Below are positions 15,184-24,078 of a stretch of DNA of 64,000 nucleotides, in pieces (positions within the stretch are counted from its first letter, which is position 1; every line of letters starts with the position of its first letter). The notes beneath the pieces were generated by a model. It made no database searches and was not told where the DNA came from. It saw only the letters and a program-made list of their open reading frames with translations. This DNA is from Magnetospira sp. QH-2 (GTDB taxonomy: Bacteria; Pseudomonadota; Alphaproteobacteria; Rhodospirillales; Magnetospiraceae): NCBI RefSeq assembly GCF_000968135.1, contig NZ_FO538765.1, positions 2,740,001-2,804,000 on the forward strand. The letters are read 5' to 3'. Made by a program: the position numbers and the translations under genes.

Positions 15184-16748
15184 CACCCGCCGCCGCCAAG
15201 CCCGTGGGGTTCCGGAGCCAGATAGGTGATGCGGTGCAACAGGGCCTTGTAGCGCTCCTTCTGGGCCTCGCCATAGATGGGGCTTTCACGATCATCGAAG
15301 GCCTTGTCGATTTCCACCCAGTCCCCGGCGGACAGCTTTTCCAAGGCCAGTGGCAGGATTTCCGATTCCTCCATCCGGGTGTGCACCCGCCCCAGATTGA
15401 GATGGGAATCGGCCAGGTCGCAGAACCAGGCCAGTGACGCGTCATCATCAGGCTTGACGGCGGTCAGGGCCTCTTTCATCTGATTGCGGATGGTTTCTTC
15501 CTGACGATGATGGCGGATCAACAGGTCCAGACGCTCCACCGACGCTGGCACTTTGGCCCGAAGGGGCGCGAACAGGCATTCCTCCTCCTTGGGATGGTGA
15601 TAAACCCCGAGGAAATTATCCATATAGTCAAGAATGAGCCTGTAGAGCTCCGCGTCAAAGGAAATACGCCCGGCCCGCAGGTCATTGACCAGTTCGCCGA
15701 ACAGATGGGTCACCGTGTGAAAGCTCAGGTGCTCGGCACGGATGGCCTGGATGGCCAAGGGCAGTTCCGGAGCTTCGGGATGGACGGTTCGGATACCTTC
15801 CAGTTCCCGCCACAAATCCACGTCCCGCTCATGAGTCCAGGGACGCGGATCACGAATGCCAAGCGCCTCCTCGTAAGCGCGCGAAACGTTGAACGGCAGG
15901 CAATGATCGAAAATGCGCCAGTCCCCGAATGACGGCCGGAGATGCTCACCGACAGCCGTATAGACCGTACGCAAATCCTCGCCCCGGGCCACGCCCTCGC
16001 GGACCGTATCCCACAGGTTCACAAGGTACCGATCCGTGCCCCCGAGGGCGTCGTCAACATCGGTTGGTGTCTTGGCCACCGGCCCGCGTCCGGGCACCAG
16101 GATCTCGGGGCTCAAGGCCTCGAGCACCTCCAGGGTATCGCTCCATTCCCGCATATACCCATCTCCCACGTAGGGAGACGCCCGAAAGCCCACCAAATCA
16201 CCGGCGAATAAAACGCCCCGCTCGGGAATCCAAGCCACCAGATCCCCCGCCGTATGACCGCGTCCGGGATGCAGCAAATGGACCTCCAGGTCGCCCAGAT
16301 CAACGATTAGTTCCAGGTCGAAGATCAAGGTTGGATGTACCGGCCCGGATTGCCCCTCCTCGTCCGCGCCTGCGAACAGCCTCGGGAAACGCTCCTTTTC
16401 AGACTGATAGTCCGTTTCACCGCGCTCGACCAGCAGATCGCGGGTGCCGTGGGAGGTGATGATTTCCGGCGATCCCAGCGCCGAGGCGCCGCGCACCCGC
16501 ACCGCATGATGATGGGTCAGGGCTAAGTATTTGACAGGCAGATCCGTGACCTGGGCAATGCGATCATGGAGCGCCGCCACCTTGGTCCTTGTGGCCAGGA
16601 CATCGACCACCAAGACGGCGTCACGACCGATCACCACCCCGCAATTGGGGTCGCCCTCGGCAGCATGCACATAGACTCCCTCGGCCACCGGCTCGAAGGT
16701 GACCGGGCTTTCCGTGCGGTCATCGCGGGAGGCGAAACTCTTGACCAT
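15183..16748 (-). CDS. Metallo-beta-lactamase domain fused to hemerythrin (HHE) domain
   Basis: The 521-residue protein has an N-terminal metallo-beta-lactamase fold (about 18-225) and a C-terminal hemerythrin-like bundle (about 330-490). In the MBL part His79, His81, His165 and Asp184 are kept. The positions that normally form the second metal site are Val83 and Arg84 (in place of the Asp-His of HxHxDH) and Arg221 (in place of the last His in PGHG). In the HHE part His340, the HHPKEEE cluster, His413 and the HLNLG..HTRMEE helix look complete for a diiron site. It lies between livF (20-base gap) and an SDR (4-base overlap). Function unknown; an oxygen or iron sensing role is a guess. Confidence 0.85.
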   Translation of the reverse strand: MVKSFASRDDRTESPVTFEPVAEGVYVHAAEGDPNCGVVIGRDAVLVVDVLATRTKVAALHDRIAQVTDLPVKYLALTHHHAVRVRGASALGSPEIITSHGTRDLLVERGETDYQSEKERFPRLFAGADEEGQSGPVHPTLIFDLELIVDLGDLEVHLLHPGRGHTAGDLVAWIPERGVLFAGDLVGFRASPYVGDGYMREWSDTLEVLEALSPEILVPGRGPVAKTPTDVDDALGGTDRYLVNLWDTVREGVARGEDLRTVYTAVGEHLRPSFGDWRIFDHCLPFNVSRAYEEALGIRDPRPWTHERDVDLWRELEGIRTVHPEAPELPLAIQAIRAEHLSFHTVTHLFGELVNDLRAGRISFDAELYRLILDYMDNFLGVYHHPKEEECLFAPLRAKVPASVERLDLLIRHHRQEETIRNQMKEALTAVKPDDDASLAWFCDLADSHLNLGRVHTRMEESEILPLALEKLSAGDWVEIDKAFDDRESPIYGEAQKERYKALLHRITYLAPEPHGLGGGG

Positions 16749-16768
16749 GGTGGGCGCTCTCCTCGTTC

Positions 16769-17479
16769 TCAGATACCCAAATAAGCCTGCTTGACCTGAT
16801 CATCCGCCAGCAGGTCGGGCCCGCGCCCGGTCAGGGTAATCCGACCGGTCTCCAACACATAGCCCCGATCGGCGATACCCAAGGCGGCAAAGGCGTTCTG
16901 TTCGACCAGCAAGATGGTGGTGCCCTGGGCCTTCAGGTCGCGGATGATATTGAAAATCTCCGTCACCAACACCGGTGCCAAGCCCATGCTGGGTTCGTCC
17001 AACAACAACAAACGCGGCCGGGCCATCAGCGCCCGGGCGATGGCCAGCATCTGCTGCTGCCCGCCGGACAGGGTTCCCGCCGCCTCCCCGCGCTTGTTGC
17101 GCAGGATGGGGAAGGTATCGTACATGCGTTCCATGTCCTCGGCCACGGCGGCTTTGTCCCGGCGACTGTAGGCGCCAAGGCGGATATTGTCCTCCACAGC
17201 AAGCGGCCCGAACACCTGTCGGCCCTCTGGCACCTGGGCAATGCCCAACGATACCCGCTTGGCGGCGGGCATGCGGGAGATATCGTCGTTCTCGAAGCGG
17301 ACCGCCCCGGCACTCAGGGAATGCAGCCCCGAAATGGCCCGCAACAGGGTCGATTTTCCCGCCCCGTTGCCGCCCACCAGCGCCACCAACTCGCCCTGAT
17401 TTACTTCCAACGCGACATCGTGCAGCGCCTGAATACGGCCATAGTGGCAGGACAGGCCATCGATCTTGAGCATTTCCAT
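16769..17479 (-). CDS. livF: High-affinity branched-chain amino acid ABC transporter ATPase LivF
   Basis: The 236-residue ATPase has Walker A GGNGAGKST, signature LSGGQQQ, Walker B LLLLDEPSMGLAP (the MGLAP form is typical of LivF) and a switch His replaced in VEQN, as usual for LivF. It energises import by LivHM. The ATG at 17479 overlaps the livG stop as TGATG; the frame also has a TTG one codon earlier. Confidence 0.94.
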   Translation of the reverse strand: MEMLKIDGLSCHYGRIQALHDVALEVNQGELVALVGGNGAGKSTLLRAISGLHSLSAGAVRFENDDISRMPAAKRVSLGIAQVPEGRQVFGPLAVEDNIRLGAYSRRDKAAVAEDMERMYDTFPILRNKRGEAAGTLSGGQQQMLAIARALMARPRLLLLDEPSMGLAPVLVTEIFNIIRDLKAQGTTILLVEQNAFAALGIADRGYVLETGRITLTGRGPDLLADDQVKQAYLGI

Positions 17480-18240
17480 CAAGCCTGGCCTCCCAGATAG
17501 GCCGAAATGACTTCCGGGTCGTTGCGGACCTTGTCCACCGTGCCCTCGGTCAGCTTGCGGCCATAGTCGAGCACCAGAATATGATCGGAAATGCCCATGA
17601 CCATGCGCATGTCGTGTTCCACCAGCACCACGGTGATCCCCTGCTCCGCCACCCGCCGGATGACATCGTCCACCTCGCGGCTTTCGGTCGGATTGAGACC
17701 CGCCGCCGGTTCATCAAGCAACAGCATCTTGGGTCGCGCGGCCAGGGCCCGGGCGATCTCCAGGCGTTTCAGCGCGCCATAGGGCATGGCATCGGCATCG
17801 GCGCCGACAAAATCATCCAACCCGACAAAACGCATCAGGTCGGCAGCTTCCTCGCGTAGGGCCTTGTCGGCACGGCGGATTCCCTTCAAGCCGAACAAAG
17901 CCGGGAAAAAACCCCGGTTGAGATGGAGATGCGCCCCGACCATGACGTTTTCCAAGGCTGTCATATTGAAAAAGACCTGCAAGTTCTGGAAGGTGCGCGA
18001 CATACCCCGCGCGGCCAATTCCGACGACCGATGGGCGGTCACCTCCTGGTCGTTGAAAAAGATCCGGCCGCTGGTGGGCACATAGATGCCGGTGATCAGG
18101 TTGAACAAAGTGGTCTTGCCCGCGCCGTTGGGGCCGATGATCGAATGGATGGTGCCCGACTCGATGGCGAAGGTCAGCCCGGCGATGGCATGCACGCCGC
18201 CGAATTCCTTGTTCAATCCCTCCACCCGCAGCAAGGTCAT
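17479..18240 (-). CDS. livG: High-affinity branched-chain amino acid ABC transporter ATPase LivG
   Basis: The 253-residue ATPase has Walker A GPNGAGKTT, Walker B MLLLDEPAAGLNP and the H-loop VEHDM. The insertion between the Q-loop and the signature region (HLHLNRGFFPALFG) is characteristic of LivG. Its start overlaps the livM stop as ATGA. It partners LivF in the heterodimeric ATPase of the transporter. The signature region reads PYGALKR, a variant of LSGGQ often seen in LivG. Confidence 0.94.
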   Translation of the reverse strand: MTLLRVEGLNKEFGGVHAIAGLTFAIESGTIHSIIGPNGAGKTTLFNLITGIYVPTSGRIFFNDQEVTAHRSSELAARGMSRTFQNLQVFFNMTALENVMVGAHLHLNRGFFPALFGLKGIRRADKALREEAADLMRFVGLDDFVGADADAMPYGALKRLEIARALAARPKMLLLDEPAAGLNPTESREVDDVIRRVAEQGITVVLVEHDMRMVMGISDHILVLDYGRKLTEGTVDKVRNDPEVISAYLGGQA

Positions 18241-19181
18241 GTCCGCCTCCGCTTCAAGGCGTTGATGATCGTCGGCAGCAGGCCCTTGGGCATGAAGATC
18301 ATCACCAGCATGAGAATCAGGCCGAAGATCAGGTGTTCATAATCCTCCAACACGGTCAGCACCTGGGGCAGCAGGGTCAGGATCGCCGCCCCGATGACCG
18401 CGCCATAGGTGGAGGCCATGCCGCCCAGCACCACCATCACCACGAATTCGATGGAATGGAAGAAGCTGGCGATCTCCGGCGTGATGAACTGGCTGTAAAA
18501 GGCGTTGAGCGAGCCGACGACACTGGCGAAAACCGCCGAGACAACGAAGATCAGGACCTTGTAGTGGCTGGAATCCACGCCCACCACTTCGGCGGCCACT
18601 TCCGAGCCATGCACCGCGCGCAGGGCCCGGCCCACCGGTGAATCCACCAAATTGAGCGCCAGCCAGACAGAGACCCAAAGCAACCCGCCGATCATCCAAT
18701 ACCAATCCCCCTCGTCGGCCGGTTCCCAGCCGAACAGGTTGAGCGCCGGGACCACCATGCCGTCGGGGCCGCCGGTGATCTGGTCCTCGATATTGATAAC
18801 GATGGCGATGATGATCCCCATACCCAGGGTCGCCATGGCCAGATAGTGGCCTTTGAGCTTAAGGATCGGTCGCGCCAGAACGAAGGCCAGCAGCCCGGTG
18901 CCCACCGCCGAGACCCCCATGGCCGTCAGGGCGTCCCAGTCATGATTGGCGGTCAGCACCCCAGCCCCGTAGGCGCCCAGTCCGACGAAAGCGGCATGGC
19001 CCAGGCTGATCTGCCCGGCATAGCCGATCAACAGGTTCAGCCCGACACAGACGATGGCATTGAAGCCCACATTGATCGCCACTTCCATATGGAACGGATT
19101 GTCGAGCAGCAGCGGCAGGGACAGAATCGCCGCCGCCAGCAGCCCCAACCCGCCGGTCTTGGGATGCAGCAGCCGGGTCAT
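18237..19181 (-). CDS. livM: Branched-chain amino acid ABC transporter permease LivM
   Basis: The 314-residue inner-membrane protein has eight to nine hydrophobic segments. It contains the LivM-type sequences GLNLLIGYAGQISLGHAAF and LKGHYLAMATLG, and the cytoplasmic coupling region GRALRAVHGSEVAAEVVGVD. Its start overlaps the livH stop as ATGA. With LivH it forms the channel for leucine/isoleucine/valine-type substrates, although related systems carry urea or amides, so the substrate is not certain. Confidence 0.93.
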   Translation of the reverse strand: MTRLLHPKTGGLGLLAAAILSLPLLLDNPFHMEVAINVGFNAIVCVGLNLLIGYAGQISLGHAAFVGLGAYGAGVLTANHDWDALTAMGVSAVGTGLLAFVLARPILKLKGHYLAMATLGMGIIIAIVINIEDQITGGPDGMVVPALNLFGWEPADEGDWYWMIGGLLWVSVWLALNLVDSPVGRALRAVHGSEVAAEVVGVDSSHYKVLIFVVSAVFASVVGSLNAFYSQFITPEIASFFHSIEFVVMVVLGGMASTYGAVIGAAILTLLPQVLTVLEDYEHLIFGLILMLVMIFMPKGLLPTIINALKRRRT

Positions 19182-20053
19182 ACGCGATCCGTCCCGCGCT
19201 TGCCCAACAGACCGCTGGGCCGGACGAACAGCACCAGCAGGATCAACACAAAGGCAATGGCGTCTTTGTATTCAGAGCTGATATAGCCCGCGCCCATGGC
19301 TTCGGTGATGCCGACGATCAGGCCGCCCAACACCGCCCCCAAGCCATTGCCCAGGCCGCCGAGAATGGCCGCCGCGAAGCCTTTCAGGCCGAGCATGATG
19401 CCCACCTCGAAATTGGTCAGGGTAATAGGCGCGACCAGAATCCCCGCCACCGCCCCCAGTGCGCCGGACAGGGCGAAGCTGACGAACAACACCACCGAGA
19501 CATTGATTCCCACCAGTTGCGCCGCGTCGCGGTTATGGGAGGCGGCGAGAATGGCCTTGCCCATCAGGGTGCGGTTGAAGAATTGGAATAGTCCGACCAC
19601 AACGATCGCCGACACCCCCAGCACCCACAGGCTCTGTGGCAACAAGGTGGCGCCCAGCACATGGATCGGTTCGTCGCCGGAGAAAGCGGGCAGGGCATGG
19701 TATTCCTTGCCCCAGACCACCTGCGCCAGGCCTCGCATGGCAATGGAGGCACCGATGGTGATGATGATCAGGGTGACCACCGAGGCGCCCTTGGCCGGTT
19801 CCACCGCGAATTTTTCCAGCAGCATCCCCAACAGCCCCGCCAAAAGGATCGCCGCCAGCATGGCCATTGGCATGGGCAGCCCCAGGCCCATGAAGAACAC
19901 AGTCCCCATGCCGCCGACCATGACGAATTCGCCTTGGGCGAAGTTGATGACATGCGAGGCATTGAAGATGATCGAGAAGCCCAGCCCCACCAGGGCATAG
20001 GTCGCCCCGAGGGTTACTCCCGAAAACAAAAACTGTAGAAATTCCGCGACCAT
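19178..20053 (-). CDS. livH: Branched-chain amino acid ABC transporter permease LivH
   Basis: The 291-residue permease has about eight membrane segments and the LivH hallmarks GATYALVGLGFSIIFNASHVINFAQGEF near the N-terminus (described here by its conserved Asn-Phe-Ala-Gln-Gly-Glu) and AILGGLGNGLGAVLGG. It is the first gene of the livHMGF operon. No LivK-type binding protein lies upstream; the next gene is a divergent hexose-phosphate mutarotase. The binding protein must be encoded elsewhere or be shared. Confidence 0.93.
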   Translation of the reverse strand: MVAEFLQFLFSGVTLGATYALVGLGFSIIFNASHVINFAQGEFVMVGGMGTVFFMGLGLPMPMAMLAAILLAGLLGMLLEKFAVEPAKGASVVTLIIITIGASIAMRGLAQVVWGKEYHALPAFSGDEPIHVLGATLLPQSLWVLGVSAIVVVGLFQFFNRTLMGKAILAASHNRDAAQLVGINVSVVLFVSFALSGALGAVAGILVAPITLTNFEVGIMLGLKGFAAAILGGLGNGLGAVLGGLIVGITEAMGAGYISSEYKDAIAFVLILLVLFVRPSGLLGKRGTDRV

Positions 20054-20238
20054 GGTGCCGCCTTGCCCCGCTGGGTATCAAACCCCTGGAAAAAAGGCAA
20101 AATGCCCGCCATGGCGGGGGATTGCAACAGGGAAAGGGCTGATGCCGCCCGTCGCGGGAATTTCGCATGACGAAGAGCCGGAATCCGCGCTATGCAGAAG
20201 GAATGCCCGATGACGGGCGCATAGGCAGGGGGACTCTC

Positions 20239-21144
20239 ATGAGCATCGCACAATTGAATGACCTATTCGGCATCGGCGACAAGCTAAGGGTGATCGAAGG
20301 CCAGGGCGGCCTTCCCATGATCCAGGTGACCACCGACCATGCCAGCGCGATGGTTTCGATCTATGCCGGACAGGTGCTTTCCTACCGCCCCGCCGGACAG
20401 GCGGAAGACCTGATGTTCCTCAGCCAAAGCGCCTATTTCGCTCCGGGCAAGGCGATCAAGGGCGGCGTGCCGGTCTGTTGGCCCTGGTTCGGGCCTGACC
20501 CGGAAGACAAAGGCCGCCCCAGCCACGGCTTTGTGCGCAATCGCCTCTGGGACCTGCGCACCACCGAAGACCGGGGGGACGCAGGCATCCGAATCACCCT
20601 CGGCCTGACCGATACGGATGAGACCCGGGCCACCTGGGACAACGGATTCGATCTGGCCATCCGGGTAACCATCGGTGAAACCCTGGAAGTGGCGCTGATC
20701 ACCAGCAACACCGGCGACAGCCCCTTCCCCCTGACCCAGGCCCTGCACAGCTATCTACGGGTCGGCGATATCGATCAGGCATCGGTGGAAGGCCTGGATG
20801 GTTGTAGCTACATAGACAAAATGGATGGCGGCGCGGAGAAAGCCCAAAGCGGGGCGGTCACCATTTCCGGCGAAACTGACCGGATCTATACCGGCGTCGC
20901 CGCCAACCTGGCGATCATTGATCCGGTCTTGGGACGGCGCATCGCCATCGCGTCCCAAGGCAGTGCCAGCGCCGTGGTCTGGAATCCCTGGGCCAGAACC
21001 GCCGCCTCCATGGGCGATCTCGGCGACGAGGATTATCGGACCATGCTTTGTGTCGAGACCACCAACGCCGGACCGGACGTCGTCACCCTTGCACCGGGCG
21101 ACGAACACCGGCTGGTGGCAGCTTTTGACCCGTCGGCGATATGA
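20239..21144 (+). CDS. D-hexose-6-phosphate mutarotase (YeaD family)
   Basis: The 301-residue protein belongs to the aldose 1-epimerase-like superfamily. It shows the YeaD-type sequences KGGVPVCWPWFGP near residue 75 and SHGFVRNRLWDL (catalytic His region). QALHSYLRVGDI near residue 175 and VVWNPWARTAASMGD near the end complete the pattern. It interconverts anomers of glucose-6-phosphate or similar sugars in the cytoplasm. ATG 20239, preceded by AGGGGGA, gives the normal length; an open frame of 24 codons lies upstream. It is divergent from livH. Confidence 0.88.
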   Translation: MSIAQLNDLFGIGDKLRVIEGQGGLPMIQVTTDHASAMVSIYAGQVLSYRPAGQAEDLMFLSQSAYFAPGKAIKGGVPVCWPWFGPDPEDKGRPSHGFVRNRLWDLRTTEDRGDAGIRITLGLTDTDETRATWDNGFDLAIRVTIGETLEVALITSNTGDSPFPLTQALHSYLRVGDIDQASVEGLDGCSYIDKMDGGAEKAQSGAVTISGETDRIYTGVAANLAIIDPVLGRRIAIASQGSASAVVWNPWARTAASMGDLGDEDYRTMLCVETTNAGPDVVTLAPGDEHRLVAAFDPSAI

Positions 21145-21218
21145 TGGGAAATTAACCGCCAATATTCCGGTCATTTCCCGTTTCGCGGATGTGATCGGGT
21201 GCTGTTATACAGGCAGAC

Positions 21219-21887
21219 ATGAAACTTGCGGTTTTCGATTGTGACGGCACTCTGGTCGATAGTCTGGGGTCCATCGTCTCCTCCATGGTCTCGGCGTTCG
21301 AAGGCCATGGTCTGGCAGCGCCCAAGGCCGCCCATGTGCGGCGCATGGTCGGACTGCCGTTGGTCGAAGCCATTGCCCAGCTGCACCCCGAAGGTACCAT
21401 GGCCCAGTGGGAAGAGCTGACAGAATCCTATAAGCAGGCCTTCACCGCCGAGCGTCAGGCCGGAACGGTGGAAGAACCGCTATATCCCGGCGCCTTGGCA
21501 GCGCTGGATGAACTGGAATCGGCGGGCTACTTGCTTGGTGTCGCCACCGGCAAGGCCATGCGCGGTCTGGCCAATACCCTGGCCACCCATGATCTGGCCA
21601 AGCGGTTCGTCACCCTGCAAACCGCCGATCTCTGTGCCGGGAAGCCGTCCCCGGACATGCTCTACCGAGCCATGGATGAAACCGGTGCCCGACCGGAAAC
21701 CACGGTCATGCTCGGCGACACCACCTATGATATGCTGATGGCGCGAAATGCGGGCGTGCCTGCTCTGGGGGTATCCTGGGGCTATCACGAATCGGAAGAA
21801 TTGACAGAGGCTGGGGCGACCCGCGTGCTCGACCACTTCGAGCAAGTCCCCCAAGCCATCGAGACTTTATGGGAGAGGGAACAATGA
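21219..21887 (+). CDS. HAD-superfamily hydrolase, phosphoglycolate phosphatase-like
   Basis: The 222-residue protein has HAD motif I DCDGTLVDS (nucleophile Asp7 or, by alignment, the first Asp of DxD), a helical cap (about 20-85), motif II with Thr in GVATGK, the Lys of GKPSPDM and motif IV GDTTYDM. This is the Gph/PGMB-type subfamily; the true substrate is unknown. Its TGA overlaps the AsmA ATG at 21884-21887, so the two are cotranscribed, a pairing I cannot explain functionally. Confidence 0.9.
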   Translation: MKLAVFDCDGTLVDSLGSIVSSMVSAFEGHGLAAPKAAHVRRMVGLPLVEAIAQLHPEGTMAQWEELTESYKQAFTAERQAGTVEEPLYPGALAALDELESAGYLLGVATGKAMRGLANTLATHDLAKRFVTLQTADLCAGKPSPDMLYRAMDETGARPETTVMLGDTTYDMLMARNAGVPALGVSWGYHESEELTEAGATRVLDHFEQVPQAIETLWEREQ

Positions 21888-23977
21888 AAAAGATCCTTAT
21901 CGGCGTTGTCGGCGTCGTTGTGGTCGGTCTGATCGCAGGTGTGGTCATCTTGAAGTCCATGGACTTCAATCAGTACAAGGGGGTGATTGCCGAACAGGCC
22001 AAGGCCGCCACCGGTCGCGACCTGGTCATCGCCGGAGATATCGAGATCGGCATCTCGCTGACTCCCTCCCTGATGGTCGAGGGTGTGTCCCTGTCCAATG
22101 CCGATTGGGGCTCGCGCAAGGAGATGGTAACCCTCGCACTGGTCGAGGCGCAGGTTTCCCTGCTGCCCCTGCTGAGCGGTACCGTGGATGTCCAACGCTT
22201 CATCCTCAAGGACGTGGACGCGCTGCTGGAAACCGACAAGGAAGGCAACGGCAACTGGTCCTTCACCCCCGCCGAACCCGCCGAGGAAAAGACCGAGGAA
22301 GCCTCCGATGGCCCCGCCGCCCTGCCGGTAATCCGCGAAGTGGTTCTGGAAAACGTCAAGGTCACCTATAAGGACGGCATGAGCGGCGAGACCACTACGG
22401 CGGATATCGAAAGCCTGACCGCCAACGCCGATTCGGCGGATAGCCCGCTGGCCTTTGCCCTGCGCATGGCTTTCAACGGCGCACCGATCACCGTTGATGG
22501 CCAAGTGGGCTCCCTGGCCGCTGCCATGGCCGGAGATCAGCCGTTCCCGGTGAAGATCGCCGCCGAGGCTTTCAAGGCCAAGGCTACCGTGGATGGCTCC
22601 ATTGCCAAGCTGCACGACGCCAAGGGCATGGACCTCAAGCTGAGCGCCAACGTGGCCAGCCTGACCGATACCTTCGCCGCCGCCCAGGCCGCCCTGCCGC
22701 AATTGAAGGACAGCGCACCGCCGCCGTCCACCAGCATTGACCTGAGCGTGCAGGCCAAGGATATCGAGGGGGGCTACCAGTTGGACAACCTCTCCTTGAA
22801 GGCCGGTAAAACCGATCTGAGCGGCAGCGTGACCGCCCTGATGGGCGACATTCCCGACATCACCGCCCGGCTAACCTCCACTTTGGTCGATACCGCCGAC
22901 TTCACCGGACCGGCCAAAGAAGGCGCCGCGCCCGCTGGGGAATCCAAGAAAGCCGAGGGCGACAAACCGAAGAAGGTCTTTCCGTCCGATCCCTTGCCCC
23001 TGGACGGGCTCAAGGCGGCCAATGCCGACGTGACCTTCAAGGGCAAAAAAGTGGTGGCCGGCAAGATCGTCGTCGAGAACATTGATCTGGCCCTGACATT
23101 GAAGAACGGCAAGCTGACGATCACGCCCAACAACGCCGACATCTTCGGCGGCAAGGTCGCCGGGTCGGTGGTGCTGGACGGCTCCTCGGGCAAGACCGCC
23201 AAACTCAACACGGACCTGAAGGTGGCCAAGCTGATGCTCGGCACCATGGCCTCCACTATGGCCGGGCAGGATCTGATCAAGGGTTCTCCCACCGATGTGA
23301 CCATCAAGCTAAGCGGCGCGGGCGGTTCCGTGGCCGCCCTGATGGGCAGCCTCAATGGCAACCTGTTGGTGGATGTGGGTGAAGGCATCATCGACAACGC
23401 CCTGGTGGACTTGGCAGGCGGTAATCTGCTGACCAACCTGCTGCCCACCCTCACCGGCGAAAAGAAAGACTCCAAGCTTTCCTGCGCCGTGATCAATGCC
23501 AAGATCACCAATGGCCTGGCCAAGCTGGCCAAGGGTATCGCGGTGGAAACCTCTGAACAGACCATCCAAGGCGATGGCGAGATCAACCTGAAGACCGAGG
23601 AATTGGAAATCAGCATCAACCCGGAAATGAAAGACGCCGTGGGCGTTGGTGCCGGTGGCGTGGCCAAATTGGTTAAGCTGACCGGAACCCTGGCCGATCC
23701 GGGCGTGGGCCTCGACGAAAAGGGGGCCGCCAAGGCCGTGGGCAAGGCGGCGCTCGGTGTCGCCACCGGGGGATTGAGCATCATCGGCGAAAAACTGCTC
23801 GATGCCACCGGCGCCATGGATGAAGAAGGCGCCGACTATCCCTGCCTGGTCGCCCTCGGCAAGCCGATTCCGAAATCCACCAAGAAGAAGGAAAGCGCCC
23901 CGGCCAAGAAAACAACCGCCGAACCGAAAAAAGAAGAAGGCCTCGGCGGGGCTCTGAAGGGGCTATTCGGCAATTAA
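21884..23977 (+). CDS. AsmA family protein
   Basis: The 697-residue protein has one N-terminal membrane helix (about 4-26) followed by an AsmA N-terminal domain (SMDFNQYKGVIAEQAKAATGRDL, here cited by its start at about residue 27). A long beta-rich periplasmic region and a C-terminal AsmA_2-like domain (about 480-620) come next. It ends in a Lys/Ala/Glu-rich tail. AsmA proteins are bridge-like lipid transport or outer-membrane assembly factors held in the inner membrane. Start ATG 21884 overlaps the HAD stop. An inverted repeat follows 24 bases after the stop. Confidence 0.9.
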   Translation: MKKILIGVVGVVVVGLIAGVVILKSMDFNQYKGVIAEQAKAATGRDLVIAGDIEIGISLTPSLMVEGVSLSNADWGSRKEMVTLALVEAQVSLLPLLSGTVDVQRFILKDVDALLETDKEGNGNWSFTPAEPAEEKTEEASDGPAALPVIREVVLENVKVTYKDGMSGETTTADIESLTANADSADSPLAFALRMAFNGAPITVDGQVGSLAAAMAGDQPFPVKIAAEAFKAKATVDGSIAKLHDAKGMDLKLSANVASLTDTFAAAQAALPQLKDSAPPPSTSIDLSVQAKDIEGGYQLDNLSLKAGKTDLSGSVTALMGDIPDITARLTSTLVDTADFTGPAKEGAAPAGESKKAEGDKPKKVFPSDPLPLDGLKAANADVTFKGKKVVAGKIVVENIDLALTLKNGKLTITPNNADIFGGKVAGSVVLDGSSGKTAKLNTDLKVAKLMLGTMASTMAGQDLIKGSPTDVTIKLSGAGGSVAALMGSLNGNLLVDVGEGIIDNALVDLAGGNLLTNLLPTLTGEKKDSKLSCAVINAKITNGLAKLAKGIAVETSEQTIQGDGEINLKTEELEISINPEMKDAVGVGAGGVAKLVKLTGTLADPGVGLDEKGAAKAVGKAALGVATGGLSIIGEKLLDATGAMDEEGADYPCLVALGKPIPKSTKKKESAPAKKTTAEPKKEEGLGGALKGLFGN

Positions 23978-24001
23978 GCACGGGCTTGCAGGCTCCTCGC
24001 C

Positions 24002-24061
24002 CTTCGACAGGCTCAGGGTGAGGAGCTATTTCCCCACCGTCTCATGCTGAGCCTGTCGAAG
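24002..24061. repeat. Large inverted repeat (CTTCGACAGGCTCAG element)
   Basis: CTTCGACAGGCTCAG (24002-24016) with GGTGAG pairs with CTCATG-CTGAGCCTGTCGAAG (24041-24061). The stem has 15 perfect pairs, a 2-base internal mismatch and 4 more pairs around an 18-base loop. This exact core is a widespread intergenic repeat in proteobacterial genomes. It lies between asmA and the ATP12 gene, ending 17 bases before that ATG. It may act as a terminator or mRNA-stabilising structure. Confidence 0.85.
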
Positions 24062-24078
24062 CATATAACGGATACACC

